From: Aeromonas veronii bv. veronii
GTDB taxonomy: Bacteria; Pseudomonadota; Gammaproteobacteria; Enterobacterales; Aeromonadaceae
Length of the DNA: 63,797 bases
Assembly: GCF_000820225.1 (NCBI RefSeq)
Contig: NZ_CDDK01000020.1
Coordinates: forward strand, 1 to 63,797
Direction: 5' to 3'
Both the position numbers and the translations under genes were made by a program. The notes below the pieces were generated by a model. It was given only the letters and a program-made list of their open reading frames with translations, searched no databases and had not been told where the DNA came from. Of the stretch, positions 12,047 to 22,627 are shown piece after piece; within the stretch, counting starts at the first letter, position 1, and every line of letters starts with the position of its first letter.

Positions 12047-12970
12047 TTACTTGCTGCCGGTACCTGAGTTGCGGGTAGAGGCTTGCGGCTTGCGACGGGC
12101 GGTGGTGGCGCGGGCACGGGGCTCTTTGCCCTGCATCTCTTTGTGACGCTGCACGGCGCGACGGATCTGGGCGGCCTGCTTGTGACGGCTGGTTTTGCCA
12201 TCCTGCTGCAGGTCGACCTTGGATTCGGTCTCCGGCGGCAGGTTGACCAGACCGCGCAGGTAGTTCACTTCCGGCAGTTTAAGCTCTTGCCAGCCGCCGC
12301 GCGGGATGCCGCGGTCCAGCTTGACGTCACCGTAGCGGATCCGCATCAGGCGGCTAACCTGCACTTCCTGGGATTCCCACAGGCGGCGCACTTCACGGTT
12401 GCGACCTTCGGTCAGGGTGACGTTGAACCACTGGTTCAGACCCTCACCGCCAGCCGGTTTGATCTTGTTGAACTTGGCGGTGCCATCTTCCAGCTGCACG
12501 CCCTTGCGCAGACGCTGCAGCATGGCTTCGGTGATCTCGCCAAAGACACGTACCGCGTATTCCCGTTCCACTTCGTGGCTCGGGTGCATCAGACGGTTGG
12601 CCAGCTCACCGTCGGTGGTGAACAGCAACAGACCGGAGGTGTTGACGTCGAGGCGGCCGACCGCGATCCAGCGGGCACCTTCCATCTTGGGCAGACGATC
12701 AAACACGGTGGGACGACCTTCCGGATCGTGACGGGTACACATCTCCCCTTCCGGCTTGTGATAAGCCAGTACGCGGCAGATCACTTCCTCTGCGGCACGG
12801 GTCTTGACCTGGTGACCATCCACCCGGATCACGGCGTTCACTTCGACGCGATCCCCCAGTGTGGCGACCTTGCCATCCACACTGACCCGACCTGCGGTGA
12901 TCAGGGCCTCCATCTCACGACGGGAGCCGTGACCCGCGCGGGCCAACACTTTTTGCAGTTTTTCACTCAT
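12047..12970 (-). CDS. rluB: 23S rRNA pseudouridine(2605) synthase
   Basis: A 307-residue RsuA/RluB-type enzyme. An N-terminal S4 RNA-binding domain ([22 protein letters not shown]) is followed by the catalytic motif [19 protein letters not shown] with the nucleophilic Asp. The C-terminus is a long basic tail rich in K, R, Q and T, as in RluB rather than RluE or RluF. The order rnm-yciO...rluB near trp is conserved with enterobacteria. Confidence 0.94.
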   Translation of the reverse strand: MSEKLQKVLARAGHGSRREMEALITAGRVSVDGKVATLGDRVEVNAVIRVDGHQVKTRAAEEVICRVLAYHKPEGEMCTRHDPEGRPTVFDRLPKMEGARWIAVGRLDVNTSGLLLFTTDGELANRLMHPSHEVEREYAVRVFGEITEAMLQRLRKGVQLEDGTAKFNKIKPAGGEGLNQWFNVTLTEGRNREVRRLWESQEVQVSRLMRIRYGDVKLDRGIPRGGWQELKLPEVNYLRGLVNLPPETESKVDLQQDGKTSRHKQAAQIRRAVQRHKEMQGKEPRARATTARRKPQASTRNSGTGSK

Positions 12971-13104
12971 CGGGGTTACCTGATTGTTGATCGCTGCCCA
13001 CTGGTAAAAGGGGCAACGGGGTTAACTGTAACAAACACCGGTTGGAGCACTCGCCACAGTTGAAAAATGTATATCTCGGTGACGTCGGCACACTTGGGCG
13101 TCAT

Positions 13105-13677
13105 TCACCGGGCATCGCTCTCCCCGTCCACCGCAGAGGGCAACAGGGGTTGCAGCTCCGGATCCAGCTCGGGGAGCTGCTCCAGACTCTGCAGATTAAA
13201 GTAATCCAGAAACTCTCTGGTGGTGGCGAGCAGCTCGGGGCGACCCGCCACCTCTTTGTGGCCTATGCTGCGCACCCAGCCACGCTCTTTCAGGGTATTC
13301 ACTATCTGGCTCGACACCGCCACCCCGCGGATCGCTTCGATCTCGGCCCGGGTGATGGGTTGGCGATAGGCGATCAGGGTCAGCGTCTCCATCACGGCGC
13401 GCGAATAGCGCGGCGCACGCTCGCTCCAGAGCCGCGAGAGCTCCTCGGCATACTCCTGACGCGCCTGAAAGCGCCAGCCGGAGGCGACCTCTTTGAGCTC
13501 GACGCCTCGCGAGCTGTAATCTTGCCTGATCTCGGCCAACAGCAGCTGAACATAGCGACTGGTCACCGGATAATCCGCCAGCACGCTGCTTTTCAGTTCG
13601 CTGACATTGAGCGGGCGACCGGCCACAAACAGCGCAGCTTCGATCAGGGTCTTGAGTCGTTCAGTGGGCAGCGCCAC
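13105..13677 (-). CDS. scpB: Segregation and condensation protein B
   Basis: About 190 residues, a winged-helix kleisin partner of SMC or MukB-like condensin. LIEAALFVAGRPLNVSEL and ETLTLIAYRQPITRAEIEAIRGV are the typical helices. A GTG at 13677 with AGGAGGG six bases upstream gives VALPTERLKTL; a longer ATG-initiated form at 13725 would overlap scpA by 65 bases and lacks support. It overlaps scpA by 17 bases. Confidence 0.92.
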   Translation of the reverse strand: MALPTERLKTLIEAALFVAGRPLNVSELKSSVLADYPVTSRYVQLLLAEIRQDYSSRGVELKEVASGWRFQARQEYAEELSRLWSERAPRYSRAVMETLTLIAYRQPITRAEIEAIRGVAVSSQIVNTLKERGWVRSIGHKEVAGRPELLATTREFLDYFNLQSLEQLPELDPELQPLLPSAVDGESDAR

Positions 13678-14530
13678 GGTTGCCCTCCTCGCTCTGCTCG
13701 GCCAATGCGAAATGGATTGGGCCAAGGGGTTCTGCCTGCAGGATCCAGATCAGTTGCTCCTTGCACAGCTCCAGCAGGGCCAGAAACGTCACCAGTACCC
13801 CCATGCGCCCCTCTTCGGCGCGCAGCACCTGCTCAAGGCGCAGGGTCTGGCCCAGCGTGAGCATGGCGAGGATCTCCGCCATGCGCACCCGGGTCGGGAT
13901 CTGTTCGCGGCGGATCTGGTGATGTTCGAAATGAGTCGCGCGTTTTACCACACTTTGCATGTAAAGGGCGAGCTCAACCAGCGAAACATCGGGCGCCAGT
14001 GGCTTGAGGGCGCCAAAATCGGGGGGCAGGGCGGCTGCGATATAAATCTCCCGCTCCACCCGTGGCAGCTCATTGACCCTCTCTGCACCTACCTTGTAGC
14101 GCTCGTACTCCTGCAGGCGGCGAATAAGCGTCACCCGCGGGTCTTCTCCCTCCTCTTCATCCTCCAGCTCCGGCGCCTTGGGCAGCAGCAGGCGGGATTT
14201 GATCTCCGCCAGCCAGGCCGCCATCAGCAGATATTCGGCTGCCAGCTCAAGGTTGAGCCCCTGCATCAGCTCCACGTACTCCATGTACTGGGCGGTGATC
14301 TGCAGGATCGGCAGGTTGAGGATATCGAGCTGCTGGCGCCGGATCAGATAGAGCAGCAGATCGAGCGGCCCCTCGAAGGTATCGAGGAACACCTCCAGCG
14401 CATCGGGCGGGATGAACAGATCCTGGGGCAGCTCGTGATAGGGCTGCCCCAGGACTTTCGCGATGGGTAGCGCGGAGCCAGCCCCCGTCTCGGCAGCGGG
14501 GACAGTCACCGGTTCAGCGACATCACTCAA
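13661..14530 (-). CDS. scpA: Segregation and condensation protein A
   Basis: About 289 residues, the kleisin subunit. FEGPLDLLLYLIRRQQLDILNLPI is the SMC-binding N-terminal motif and the C-terminal winged helix ends with AILAMLTLGQTLRLEQVL. No ATG is available near the conserved part. A TTG at 14530 (reading MSDVAEPVTV), overlapping the end of yciO, or a GTG at 14509 are the best choices. The open frame goes much further into yciO but is a shadow there. Confidence 0.9.
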   Translation of the reverse strand: MSDVAEPVTVPAAETGAGSALPIAKVLGQPYHELPQDLFIPPDALEVFLDTFEGPLDLLLYLIRRQQLDILNLPILQITAQYMEYVELMQGLNLELAAEYLLMAAWLAEIKSRLLLPKAPELEDEEEGEDPRVTLIRRLQEYERYKVGAERVNELPRVEREIYIAAALPPDFGALKPLAPDVSLVELALYMQSVVKRATHFEHHQIRREQIPTRVRMAEILAMLTLGQTLRLEQVLRAEEGRMGVLVTFLALLELCKEQLIWILQAEPLGPIHFALAEQSEEGNRGAAH

Positions 14531-15143
14531 ACGGGGTTGGATCTCCGGCGCCGCGACGACGCAATACCGGCTCGTCGTCAGAAAAATCGACCACTGTGGT
14601 GGGCTGCTCGCCCAGATAGCCGCCGTTGACCACCAGATCGATCTGCTTGCCCAGCTTGTCGAAGATCTCTTCCGGGTCGAACTCGGCAATCTCGGAGTCC
14701 GGCAGGATCAATGTGGTGGAGAGCAGCGGCTCGCCGAGGGCTTCCAAGAGCGCCTGAGCAATCTTGTTGTCCGGCACCCGGATGCCGATGCTCTTCTTCT
14801 TCTCGTTCATCAAGCGGCGCGGCACCTCTTTGGTCGCCTTGAAGATGAAGGTGTAGGCGCCCGGGGTGTTGTTCTTGATCAGGCGAAACGCGCTGTTGTC
14901 GACCTTGGCGTAGGTGGAGATCTCGGAGAGATCGCGGCACACCAGGGTGAAGTCGTGGTTGGCGTCGAGACGACGGATGCGGCAGATGCGCTCCAGCGCG
15001 CCCTTGTCACCCATCTGGCAACCCAGCGCATAGCCGGAGTCGGTCGGATAGACGATCACGCCGCCGTTCTGGATGATCTGTACCGCCTGACCGATCAGAC
15101 GGGCCTGGGGATTTTCCGGATGTACGTAAAAATGCTGACTCAT
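14523..15143 (-). CDS. yciO: YciO family (Sua5/YrdC-like) protein
   Basis: 206 residues, exactly the length of E. coli YciO. The fold is that of L-threonylcarbamoyladenylate synthases: GGVIVYPTDSGYALGCQM, KNNTPGAYTFIFKAT and KSIGIRVPDN. YciO proteins are paralogues of the essential TsaC/Sua5 and their own role is not settled. The start at 15143 (MSQHFYVHPENPQ) is chosen over an upstream ATG by homology. It overlaps the presumed scpA start. Confidence 0.92.
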   Translation of the reverse strand: MSQHFYVHPENPQARLIGQAVQIIQNGGVIVYPTDSGYALGCQMGDKGALERICRIRRLDANHDFTLVCRDLSEISTYAKVDNSAFRLIKNNTPGAYTFIFKATKEVPRRLMNEKKKSIGIRVPDNKIAQALLEALGEPLLSTTLILPDSEIAEFDPEEIFDKLGKQIDLVVNGGYLGEQPTTVVDFSDDEPVLRRRGAGDPTPFE

Positions 15144-15249
15144 AGCTTGTTCTCGCAATGGGGGCAGCAATACCTGCCCGCTCGTATGGTCACGGGCCAA
15201 AGACCCATGACACTACCTTAACCTGTTTGTGGCCGCTTCGCTGGCGCCG

Positions 15250-16131
15250 TTACCGGCTCGCCAGCAGCTCGGCATGTTGCTCGGTGGTGAGCCCAAAGTG
15301 ACCGGGATAGGCCAGCCAGACGGGCATCCCTTCTTTGGGCAGCCAGAGGTGGCGGCCCAGCTCGGTCCAGTTGGAGGGGAAGTGAAAATCCGATCCCACC
15401 GAGATATAAAGGTCGTGATCCTTGGCCCACTGGCCCAGATTGGCCCGCTCCTGCGGACTCTGCTGGGGCAATGAGACCTCCATGGCATCGCCACCGGCCG
15501 CTTTGAAGGCCACCAGCAACCGCTTGATCCACTTGGCGGTGAGATCGTAACGGCTGGGGTGAGCCAGCACCGCCAGCCCACCGGCGGCGTGAATGGCCGC
15601 GATGGCTTCGCTCATCTCGGGCCACTCGGCCGGGGCATACCCTTTATTGCCACGGCTCAGGTACTTTTTGAATACCTTTTGCATGTTGTCGGCCACCCCG
15701 CGTGCCACCAGCACCCGGGCAAAGTGGGCGCGGGTCACGGCGGCGTCACCGGCGAGCGCCTTGGCCTCTTCATAGGTGCCGGGGATGAGGCACTTCTCCA
15801 GACGACGCCCGATTTCCAGTGCACGCGCCTCACGTCGTGCCAGCTGACCGGCCAGAAAATCCAACAGCTGCGGATTTTTTTCATCCACCCCCAGCGCCAC
15901 GATATGGATCTCGTGATGCTCCCAGCCGGTGGAGATCTCGACCCCGCTCACCAGTCGCAGCGGCAGTTGCTCAGCTTCGATGGTGCGGCGTACTTCATCA
16001 AGCCCGGCAAGGGTATCGTGGTCAGTAACTGCTAACACCTCGACCTGTTTCTCGGCGGCGCGTCGCACCAGTTCGGCCGGGCTCAGCACCCCGTCGGAGG
16101 CAGTGGTATGGCAGTGAAGATCGAATCTCAT
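15250..16131 (-). CDS. rnm: RNase AM (PHP-domain 5'-3' exoribonuclease)
   Basis: 293 residues, the same length as E. coli YciV/Rnm. PHP metal motifs are visible: FDLHCHTTASDGVL at the start, VTDHDTLAG, EIHIVALG and SVGSDFHFPS near the end. In E. coli this enzyme trims 5' ends of 5S and other rRNAs. It is divergent from the trp operon, the same arrangement as in E. coli. Confidence 0.94.
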   Translation of the reverse strand: MRFDLHCHTTASDGVLSPAELVRRAAEKQVEVLAVTDHDTLAGLDEVRRTIEAEQLPLRLVSGVEISTGWEHHEIHIVALGVDEKNPQLLDFLAGQLARREARALEIGRRLEKCLIPGTYEEAKALAGDAAVTRAHFARVLVARGVADNMQKVFKKYLSRGNKGYAPAEWPEMSEAIAAIHAAGGLAVLAHPSRYDLTAKWIKRLLVAFKAAGGDAMEVSLPQQSPQERANLGQWAKDHDLYISVGSDFHFPSNWTELGRHLWLPKEGMPVWLAYPGHFGLTTEQHAELLASR

Positions 16132-16200
16132 CAGGTTATTCCGCTCTCGTGGTCAGGTCACCATTCATGGCAAATCGGTGAAAGAAGGCTAAAAAGCGAC

Positions 16201-16229
16201 TTGACTTGGTCGCGGCTTTATCGTTTTCT
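16201..16229 (+). promoter_or_regulatory. Candidate trp promoter
   Basis: TTGACT followed after 17 bases by TTTTCT, about 40 bases ahead of trpL. The -10 match is weak and no clear TrpR palindrome was seen, so this is tentative. Confidence 0.35.
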
Positions 16230-16270
16230 GTAGGCACTTCATTGCAAACATCTTTTTACAGGACTTTATC

Positions 16271-16318
16271 ATGCAAACGACTTCCATCCTGACCATCTGG
16301 TGGTGGCACACTCCCTGA
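16271..16318 (+). CDS. trpL: trp operon leader peptide
   Basis: A 15-residue ORF, MQTTSILTIWWWHTP, with three consecutive Trp codons ending in TGA. It sits between the trp promoter region and a strong hairpin ahead of trpE. Three tandem Trp codons are one more than in E. coli trpL, so stalling should be very sensitive to charged tRNA-Trp. Confidence 0.95.
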   Translation: MQTTSILTIWWWHTP

Positions 16319-16379
16319 CATGCGGGCGTGTGGTCGTTGCTGTACCTGTAATCTGACAGCAAATTAAGAACCCAAAGAA

Positions 16380-16408
16380 AAAGCCCGCTGACCCCAGCGG
16401 GCTTTTTT
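16380..16408 (+). terminator. trp attenuator
   Basis: AAGCCCGCTG-ACC-CCAGCGGGCTTTTTT hairpin about 60 bases after the trpL stop; classic intrinsic terminator form. Confidence 0.92.
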
Positions 16409-16567
16409 ATTATCCGGCAAATGGACCTGTGATGAAACCGAGAATTCAGACAAGCAAGCTGACCTGGCGATGGCGCCCCTGAACCAGCCACCCCGGACCA
16501 ATTAAATTTTCAAGGAATTCAATGTCATGAACATCGGTAAACAGCATCACACGCAAGGGAACGCACT

Positions 16568-18220
16568 ATGACAGCCACACATCGCCTTCCTCTGGGTGAA
16601 TTCGATACCCTCAAACTCAACGCCCCCTATGTGGCCGATCCGCTGGCGCTCTATACCCGCCTCTGTCAGGGTCGCCCCAACAACCTGCTGCTGGAATCGG
16701 TAGAGATCGACTCCAAGGCAGGCAAACAGAGCCTACTGCTGGTGGATGCCTGCCTGCGCATCGAGTGCCGTGGCCACACCGTGCGGGTGCGCAGCCTGAA
16801 CGACAACGGAGCCCAGTTGCAGAGCCTGCTGGCTGAGCGGCTGCCTGCGGTGGTTGCCCGCTCGCTGGTAGATGGCGAGCTGCAGCTCGACTTCCCGGCC
16901 TCCGATCGGGAGCAGGACGAAGATTCCCGCCTCAAGGGGAGCAGCGTGCTGGACGTGCTGCGCACCCTGCAGCGGGAGCTCGATTGCCAGCTCGGCCCTC
17001 TTGACGCTAGCGCGAACAGCGAAGCGCTGTTTATGGCGGGCAGCTTTGCCTATGACCTCATCGCCTCATTTGAAGATCTGCCCGACGTGCCGGAGGGGAG
17101 CAACAGCTGCCCCGACTACTGCTTCTATGTGGCCGAAACCCTGATCACCATCGATCATATCGAACGCACCACTCAACTGCTTGCCTGCATCTTTGGCGGC
17201 GACAGCGACGAGAGCCAGGTGGAAGACAGATACACCCGCCTGACCGAGCGACTCACCGACTTCAAACAGATTTGCCAGCAACCCCTCTGCGCCGATCTGA
17301 CCACCCAGCCCCTGACCGGCGGCATGAGCGTGGACAAGAGCGACAAACAGTTCTGCGCCGAGGTGGAGAAGCTCAAGGGCTTCATCCGCCGTGGCGACAT
17401 CTTCCAGGTGGTGCCGTCCCGCTGCTTCTCCCTGCCGTGCCCGAGCCCGCTGGCCGCCTATCGCCGCCTCAAACAGACCAACCCCAGCCCCTACATGTTC
17501 TACGTGCAGGATGAGGGCTTCACCCTGTTTGGTGCCTCGCCGGAGAGCGCGGTGAAATTCTGCGCCGCCAGCCGCGACGTGGAGATGTACCCCATCGCCG
17601 GTACCCGCCGCCGCGGCTTCAACCCCGATGGCAGCATCAACCGGGATCTCGACGGCCGCATCGAGCTGGAGCTGCGTCAGGACGAGAAAGAGGTGGCCGA
17701 GCACCTGATGCTGGTGGATCTGGGCCGCAACGACATCGCCCGCATCTCGGAGCCGGGTACCCGCTACGTCAAGGAGCTGTTGAAAGTGGATCGCTACAGC
17801 CACGTGATGCACCTGGTCTCCAAGGTGGTCGGCACCTTGCGCTCCGATCTTGACGCCCTGCACGCCTATCAGGCCTGCATGAACATGGGCACCCTCACCG
17901 GCGCCCCCAAGATCCGCGCCAGCGAGCTTATTCGCATGGTGGAAGGCAAGCGCCGCGGCAGCTACGGAGGCGCCGTCGGCTACATCAACGGCGCTGGCGA
18001 GATGGATACCTGCATCGTCATCCGCTCCGCTTTCGTGAAAGATGGCGTGGCCCATGTGCAGGCCGGTGCCGGGGTGGTCTATGACTCCAAACCGCAAGCA
18101 GAAGCGGACGAAACCCGCGCCAAGGCGGCCGCCGTGCTGGCCGCCATCGCCGCCAGCCATGGCACCTCCCTGCAAGCCCTGAGCGCCCAGCAGGAGCAAC
18201 ATAAGGACGTGAGCCAATGA
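16568..18220 (+). CDS. trpE: Anthranilate synthase component I
   Basis: 550 residues (E. coli 520). It makes anthranilate from chorismate with ammonia delivered by TrpG. The tryptophan-binding motif [11 protein letters not shown] is near residue 40, and the C-terminal chorismate domain has [27 protein letters not shown] and [17 protein letters not shown] precedes the ATG. The stop overlaps trpG (ATGA). Feedback inhibition by Trp is expected from the LLES motif. Confidence 0.97.
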   Translation: MTATHRLPLGEFDTLKLNAPYVADPLALYTRLCQGRPNNLLLESVEIDSKAGKQSLLLVDACLRIECRGHTVRVRSLNDNGAQLQSLLAERLPAVVARSLVDGELQLDFPASDREQDEDSRLKGSSVLDVLRTLQRELDCQLGPLDASANSEALFMAGSFAYDLIASFEDLPDVPEGSNSCPDYCFYVAETLITIDHIERTTQLLACIFGGDSDESQVEDRYTRLTERLTDFKQICQQPLCADLTTQPLTGGMSVDKSDKQFCAEVEKLKGFIRRGDIFQVVPSRCFSLPCPSPLAAYRRLKQTNPSPYMFYVQDEGFTLFGASPESAVKFCAASRDVEMYPIAGTRRRGFNPDGSINRDLDGRIELELRQDEKEVAEHLMLVDLGRNDIARISEPGTRYVKELLKVDRYSHVMHLVSKVVGTLRSDLDALHAYQACMNMGTLTGAPKIRASELIRMVEGKRRGSYGGAVGYINGAGEMDTCIVIRSAFVKDGVAHVQAGAGVVYDSKPQAEADETRAKAAAVLAAIAASHGTSLQALSAQQEQHKDVSQ

Positions 18221-18834
18221 GTACCGGATCAACAGCCACCAATATCTTCCTGCTCGACAACTTCGACTCCTTTACCTACAACCTCGTCGACCAGTTCCGC
18301 TCCCTCGGCTATCCGGTGCGGATCTACCGCAACAGCCTGCCGGCGAGCCGCATCATGAGCGAGATCGCTGCCTGCGAAGGGGATGCGGTGCTGGTGCTCT
18401 CGCCGGGGCCGGGCGCCCCCCACGAGGCGGGTTGCCTGATTGACCTGATCAAACTGGCCCGCGGTCAGGTGCCCATCCTCGGTATCTGTCTCGGCCATCA
18501 GGCCCTGTGCGAAGCCTACGGCGGCACCGTCGGCGCGGCGGGCGAGATCGTCCACGGCAAGCGGTCCCTGATTGAGCACAACGGCCACGGCGCCTTCGCG
18601 GGGCTGCAAAGCCCCTTGCCGGTGGCCCGCTACCACTCGCTGGTCGCCACCTATGTACCGGAAGAGCTGACGGTGATTGCCCACTATCAGGGGATGCCCA
18701 TGGCCATCGAGCAACAGGATGAGCGGGTGCTGGGCTTCCAGTTCCACCCGGAATCCATCATGACCTCGGAAGGGGCCCGTCTGCTGACTCAGGCGCTCGC
18801 CCATATCACCCGCCCAGAAAGCAGCGTGCGTTAA
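18217..18834 (+). CDS. trpG: Anthranilate synthase glutamine amidotransferase
   Basis: A 205-residue stand-alone class I amidotransferase. The nucleophile Cys91 is in [15 protein letters not shown] and the His-Glu pair in [10 protein letters not shown]. In E. coli this domain is fused to TrpD; here trpG and trpD are separate genes 15 bases apart, the arrangement usual in Vibrio and Aeromonas. Confidence 0.96.
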   Translation: MSTGSTATNIFLLDNFDSFTYNLVDQFRSLGYPVRIYRNSLPASRIMSEIAACEGDAVLVLSPGPGAPHEAGCLIDLIKLARGQVPILGICLGHQALCEAYGGTVGAAGEIVHGKRSLIEHNGHGAFAGLQSPLPVARYHSLVATYVPEELTVIAHYQGMPMAIEQQDERVLGFQFHPESIMTSEGARLLTQALAHITRPESSVR

Positions 18835-18849
18835 GGTAAGGAGACCAAC

Positions 18850-19878
18850 ATGCATCAACATCTCAACACCCTCTATCAGGGTCAGTCTCTGAGCCGTGAA
18901 AGTACCCGCGACGCCTTCGGTCAGGTGGTACGTGGCGAAGTGGACCCCATCGTGCTCGCCAGTCTCCTGACCGCCCTCAAGATCAAGGGAGAGACCCCGG
19001 AGGAGATCGCCGGCGCCGCCGAGGCGCTTTTGGCAGAAGCGCGCGACTTCCCGCGTCCGGATTACGAGTTCTGCGACATCGTCGGCACCGGTGGCGATGG
19101 CCTCAACACCATCAACGTCTCCACCACCTCGGCACTGGTCGCCGCCGCCTGCGGCCTGAAAGTGGCCAAGCATGGCAACCGCTCGGTCTCGAGCAAGTCG
19201 GGCTCAAGCGATCTGCTGGACAAAATGGGCATCAAGCTCGACATGAGCCCGGCGCAGGCGCGCCGCTGCCTGGATGAGCTTGGCATCTGCTTCCTGTTCG
19301 CCCCCCAGTACCACGCCGGGGTGCGCCACGCCATGCCGGTGCGTCAGGCCCTCAAAACCCGTACCCTGTTCAATGTGCTGGGGCCGCTCATCAACCCCGC
19401 TCGCCCCACCTATCAGCTGATGGGGGTCTATGCCCCCGAGCTGGTGCGTCCCATCGCAGAAACCCTGCTGGCACTGGGGCTGAAAACCGGTATGGTGGTT
19501 CACGGCGCCGGGCTCGACGAGATTGCCATCCACGGCCCGACCCAGGTGGCCCAGATCCGTGACGGCGAAATCCGTGAATTTATGATCACCCCGGCTGACT
19601 TTGGCCTCGAGACCTATCCGGTCAGCGCCATTCAGGGTGGTGAGCCTGAAGAGAACCGTGCCATCACTGCCGCCATTCTGGAAGGGCGTGGCACTCCGGC
19701 TCACAACGCCGCCATTGCCGCCAATGTGGCGCCACTGCTGCTGATGGCGGGCAAGGCGAAAGATCTCAAGAGCGCGGCGGCCGACGTGCTGGCGGTGCTG
19801 GCGAGCGGCAAGGCAGCGGATCTGGCTGCCCGGCTCGCCACTTTAAGCCATCAGGATGCGGGCCATCAGAAGGCATGA
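18850..19878 (+). CDS. trpD: Anthranilate phosphoribosyltransferase
   Basis: 342 residues. Converts anthranilate plus PRPP to phosphoribosyl-anthranilate. The PRPP loop DIVGTGGDGLNTINVST is near residues 76-92, followed by KHGNRSVSSKSGSSDLL and NVLGPLINPARP. GGTAAGGAG precedes the start. The stop is embedded in ATGATG, which also offers weak upstream starts for trpCF. Confidence 0.97.
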   Translation: MHQHLNTLYQGQSLSRESTRDAFGQVVRGEVDPIVLASLLTALKIKGETPEEIAGAAEALLAEARDFPRPDYEFCDIVGTGGDGLNTINVSTTSALVAAACGLKVAKHGNRSVSSKSGSSDLLDKMGIKLDMSPAQARRCLDELGICFLFAPQYHAGVRHAMPVRQALKTRTLFNVLGPLINPARPTYQLMGVYAPELVRPIAETLLALGLKTGMVVHGAGLDEIAIHGPTQVAQIRDGEIREFMITPADFGLETYPVSAIQGGEPEENRAITAAILEGRGTPAHNAAIAANVAPLLLMAGKAKDLKSAAADVLAVLASGKAADLAARLATLSHQDAGHQKA

Positions 19879-19952
19879 TGTCAGCCACCACGTTGCACAG
19901 CAGTCATTCAGAACGCCCGCAGGGCAAGAGCCAGTTTCGCAAGGATAACGAG

Positions 19953-21386
19953 ATGTCAGACCTTATTGCCCCCCATGCATTTCTGAACATGGCCTCCATC
20001 AGCCAGACCATCCTCGGCAAGATCGTGGCGGCCAAACAGGAGTGGGTTGCCGCCCGCAAACTGGCCCAGCCGCTGGAGAGCTTCCAGAGTGCGCTGACCC
20101 CAAGCGATCGGGATTTCGTCGGGGCGCTCAAGGCGGGCTCCACCCGCTTTATTCTGGAGTGCAAGAAGGCTTCCCCCTCCAAGGGCTTGATCCGCAACGA
20201 TTTCAGCCCGGAGGCCATCGCCGACATCTATGGCAAATACGCCACCGCCATCTCGGTGCTGACCGACGAGAAGTTCTTTCAGGGGGATTTCGCCTTCCTG
20301 CCGCGGGTGCGCAGCCGCGTATCGCAGCCGGTGCTCTGCAAGGATTTTATGATTGACCCCTATCAGGTCTATCTGGCCCGCCACTATCAGGCGGACGCCA
20401 TCCTGCTGATGCTCTCGGTGCTCACCGACGAGGGGTATCGCGCCCTGTTCGCGGTGGCCAAGGAGCTGGGTCTGGGCGTGCTCACCGAGGTGAGCAACGA
20501 GGAGGAGCTGACCCGCGCCATCGCGCTAGGGGCGCCGGTCATCGGCATCAACAACCGGGATCTGCGCGATTTGAGCGTAGATCTGAACCGCACCAAACAG
20601 CTGGCTAAAGATATTCCGGGCGATCGGGTGGTGATCAGCGAATCCGGCATCAACCACCGCGCTCAGGTGGCGGATCTGCGCCACCACGCCAAGGGCTTTC
20701 TGGTGGGCTCATCCCTGATGGCCGAGCCGGATCTGGAAGCCGCAGTGCGCAAGCTCACTCTGGGCCAGAACAAGGTGTGCGGCCTGACCCGCGCCGAAGA
20801 TGCCGCCGCCGCCCATCAGGCGGGCGCGGTGTTTGGCGGTCTTATCTTTGTGGCGAAAAGCCCACGCTATGTGGACATTCCCGCCGCCCGCGCCGTGATG
20901 GCGGGCGCACCGCTCTCCTACGTCGGGGTATTTCGCAACGCCCAGCCCGCCACCATCGCCAAGACGGTGGATGCGCTGGGACTCGCCGCGGTGCAGCTGC
21001 ACGGAGATGAGGATGCCGCCTATATCGATACCCTGCGCCCACTGCTGCCGACAGGCTGCCAGATCTGGAAGGCCGTAGGCGTCTCTCTCGGCAAAGAAAA
21101 CGGCGAACCGCTGCCCGCCCTCGACTACCCGGCGGATCGCCTGCTGCTCGATACCAAAGTAGGCAGCCAGAGCGGCGGCACCGGTCAGGCGTTCGACTGG
21201 GCCCTGCTGGCCACGCTCGACAAGAGCAAACTGATGCTGGCGGGGGGCCTTAATCCCGACAACGCCCTGCAAGCGGCACAAGTGGGCTGCCTCGGCCTTG
21301 ATTTCAACTCCGGGGTGGAGAGTGCCCCGGGCCAGAAGGATGCGCATAAGCTGGCGGCTGCCTTTGCCGCACTGCGCAACCTGTAA
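19953..21386 (+). CDS. trpCF: Bifunctional indole-3-glycerol phosphate synthase / PRA isomerase
   Basis: 477 residues from the ATG at 19953 with AAGGA upstream. The N-terminal IGPS domain has ILECKKASPSKGLIR, ISVLTDEKFFQG, LCKDFMIDPYQ and VISESGIN; the C-terminal TrpF domain begins at KVCGLTRAEDA and ends with LDFNSGVES. It carries out steps three and four of Trp synthesis, as the fused TrpC of E. coli. An open frame continues back to 19875, overlapping trpD, but that 26-residue extension is not conserved in character. Confidence 0.95.
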   Translation: MSDLIAPHAFLNMASISQTILGKIVAAKQEWVAARKLAQPLESFQSALTPSDRDFVGALKAGSTRFILECKKASPSKGLIRNDFSPEAIADIYGKYATAISVLTDEKFFQGDFAFLPRVRSRVSQPVLCKDFMIDPYQVYLARHYQADAILLMLSVLTDEGYRALFAVAKELGLGVLTEVSNEEELTRAIALGAPVIGINNRDLRDLSVDLNRTKQLAKDIPGDRVVISESGINHRAQVADLRHHAKGFLVGSSLMAEPDLEAAVRKLTLGQNKVCGLTRAEDAAAAHQAGAVFGGLIFVAKSPRYVDIPAARAVMAGAPLSYVGVFRNAQPATIAKTVDALGLAAVQLHGDEDAAYIDTLRPLLPTGCQIWKAVGVSLGKENGEPLPALDYPADRLLLDTKVGSQSGGTGQAFDWALLATLDKSKLMLAGGLNPDNALQAAQVGCLGLDFNSGVESAPGQKDAHKLAAAFAALRNL

Positions 21387-21433
21387 CGCAACCCTTTTTG
21401 ATATTTCGATTTAGCTAATACAAGGAAGAAGCC

Positions 21434-22627
21434 ATGACCCTGCTCAACCCGTTTTTCGGTGAATTTGGCGGTATGTATGTACCCCAAATCCTTATCCCGG
21501 CCCTGCTCCAGCTGGAGAAAGCCTTCGTCGATGCCAAGGATGATCCGGCCTTTATCGCCGAGTTTCAGTCCCTGCTGACCGAGTATGCCGGTCGCCCGAC
21601 TCCGCTCACCCTGACCCGCAATCTGACCAAGGGTACCAAGACCCGACTCTATCTGAAGCGTGAAGATCTGCTGCACGGCGGCGCCCACAAGACCAACCAG
21701 GTGCTGGGTCAGGCGCTGCTGGCCAAGCGGATGGGCAAGAACGAGATCATCGCCGAGACCGGCGCCGGTCAGCATGGTGTGGCCACTGCGCTGGCCTGCG
21801 CCCTGCTCGGCCTCAAGTGCCGGGTCTATATGGGTGCCAAGGATTGCGAGCGCCAGAAGCCCAACGTCTTTCGCATGAAGTTGATGGGCGCCACCGTCAT
21901 TCCGGTGCACTCCGGCTCCAGCACCCTGAAAGATGCCTGCAACGAGGCACTGCGCGACTGGGCTGCCAACTACGAGTCGGCCCACTACCTGCTCGGCACC
22001 GCCGCCGGTCCGCACCCCTTCCCCACTATCGTGCGGGAGTTCCAGAAGATGATCGGCGAAGAAGCCAAGGCCCAGTGTTTCGAGAAGGAGGAGCGGTTGC
22101 CCGATGCGGTGATCGCCTGCGTCGGCGGTGGGTCGAACGCCATCGGCATGTTTGCCGACTTTATCGATGAGCCGTCGGTGCGCCTCATCGGCGTCGAGCC
22201 GGGTGGTCACGGCATCGAGAGCGGCGAGCACGGTGCGCCGCTCGGTCACGGTAGCAAGGGGGTCTTCTTTGGCATGCACTCCTACCTGATGCAGGACAAT
22301 CAGGGCCAAATTCAGGAGTCCTACTCCGTCTCGGCGGGGCTGGATTTCCCCTCCGTCGGCCCGCAGCACGCCCATCTGGCCGCCATCGGCCGCGCCGAGT
22401 ACCCCTCGGTGACCGACAAGGAGGCGCTGGACGCCTTCCAGGAGCTGGCCAAATCCGAAGGCATTATCCCGGCGCTGGAGTCCTCCCACGCGCTGGCCCA
22501 CGCCCTCAAGATGGCCCGCAGTGAACCGGAAAAAGAGCAGGTGCTCATCGTCAACCTCTCCGGCCGTGGCGACAAAGATATCTTCACCGTCGCTGACATT
22601 TTCGAGAAAGAAGGAACCTTGTCATGA
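21434..22627 (+). CDS. trpB: Tryptophan synthase beta chain
   Basis: 397 residues, the family length. PLP lysine is in [13 protein letters not shown], the phosphate loop [10 protein letters not shown], and AETGAGQHG is present. Joins indole with serine. GGAAGAAG precedes the ATG; the stop overlaps trpA by 4 bases, giving the tight coupling expected for the alpha2-beta2 complex. Confidence 0.98.
   Translation: MTLLNPFFGEFGGMYVPQILIPALLQLEKAFVDAKDDPAFIAEFQSLLTEYAGRPTPLTLTRNLTKGTKTRLYLKREDLLHGGAHKTNQVLGQALLAKRMGKNEIIAETGAGQHGVATALACALLGLKCRVYMGAKDCERQKPNVFRMKLMGATVIPVHSGSSTLKDACNEALRDWAANYESAHYLLGTAAGPHPFPTIVREFQKMIGEEAKAQCFEKEERLPDAVIACVGGGSNAIGMFADFIDEPSVRLIGVEPGGHGIESGEHGAPLGHGSKGVFFGMHSYLMQDNQGQIQESYSVSAGLDFPSVGPQHAHLAAIGRAEYPSVTDKEALDAFQELAKSEGIIPALESSHALAHALKMARSEPEKEQVLIVNLSGRGDKDIFTVADIFEKEGTLS

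Noticed and set aside
19875..19952. 26-residue N-terminal extension of TrpCF overlapping trpD
   Set aside because: Not similar to TrpC N-termini, while AAGGA and ATG at 19953 fit.
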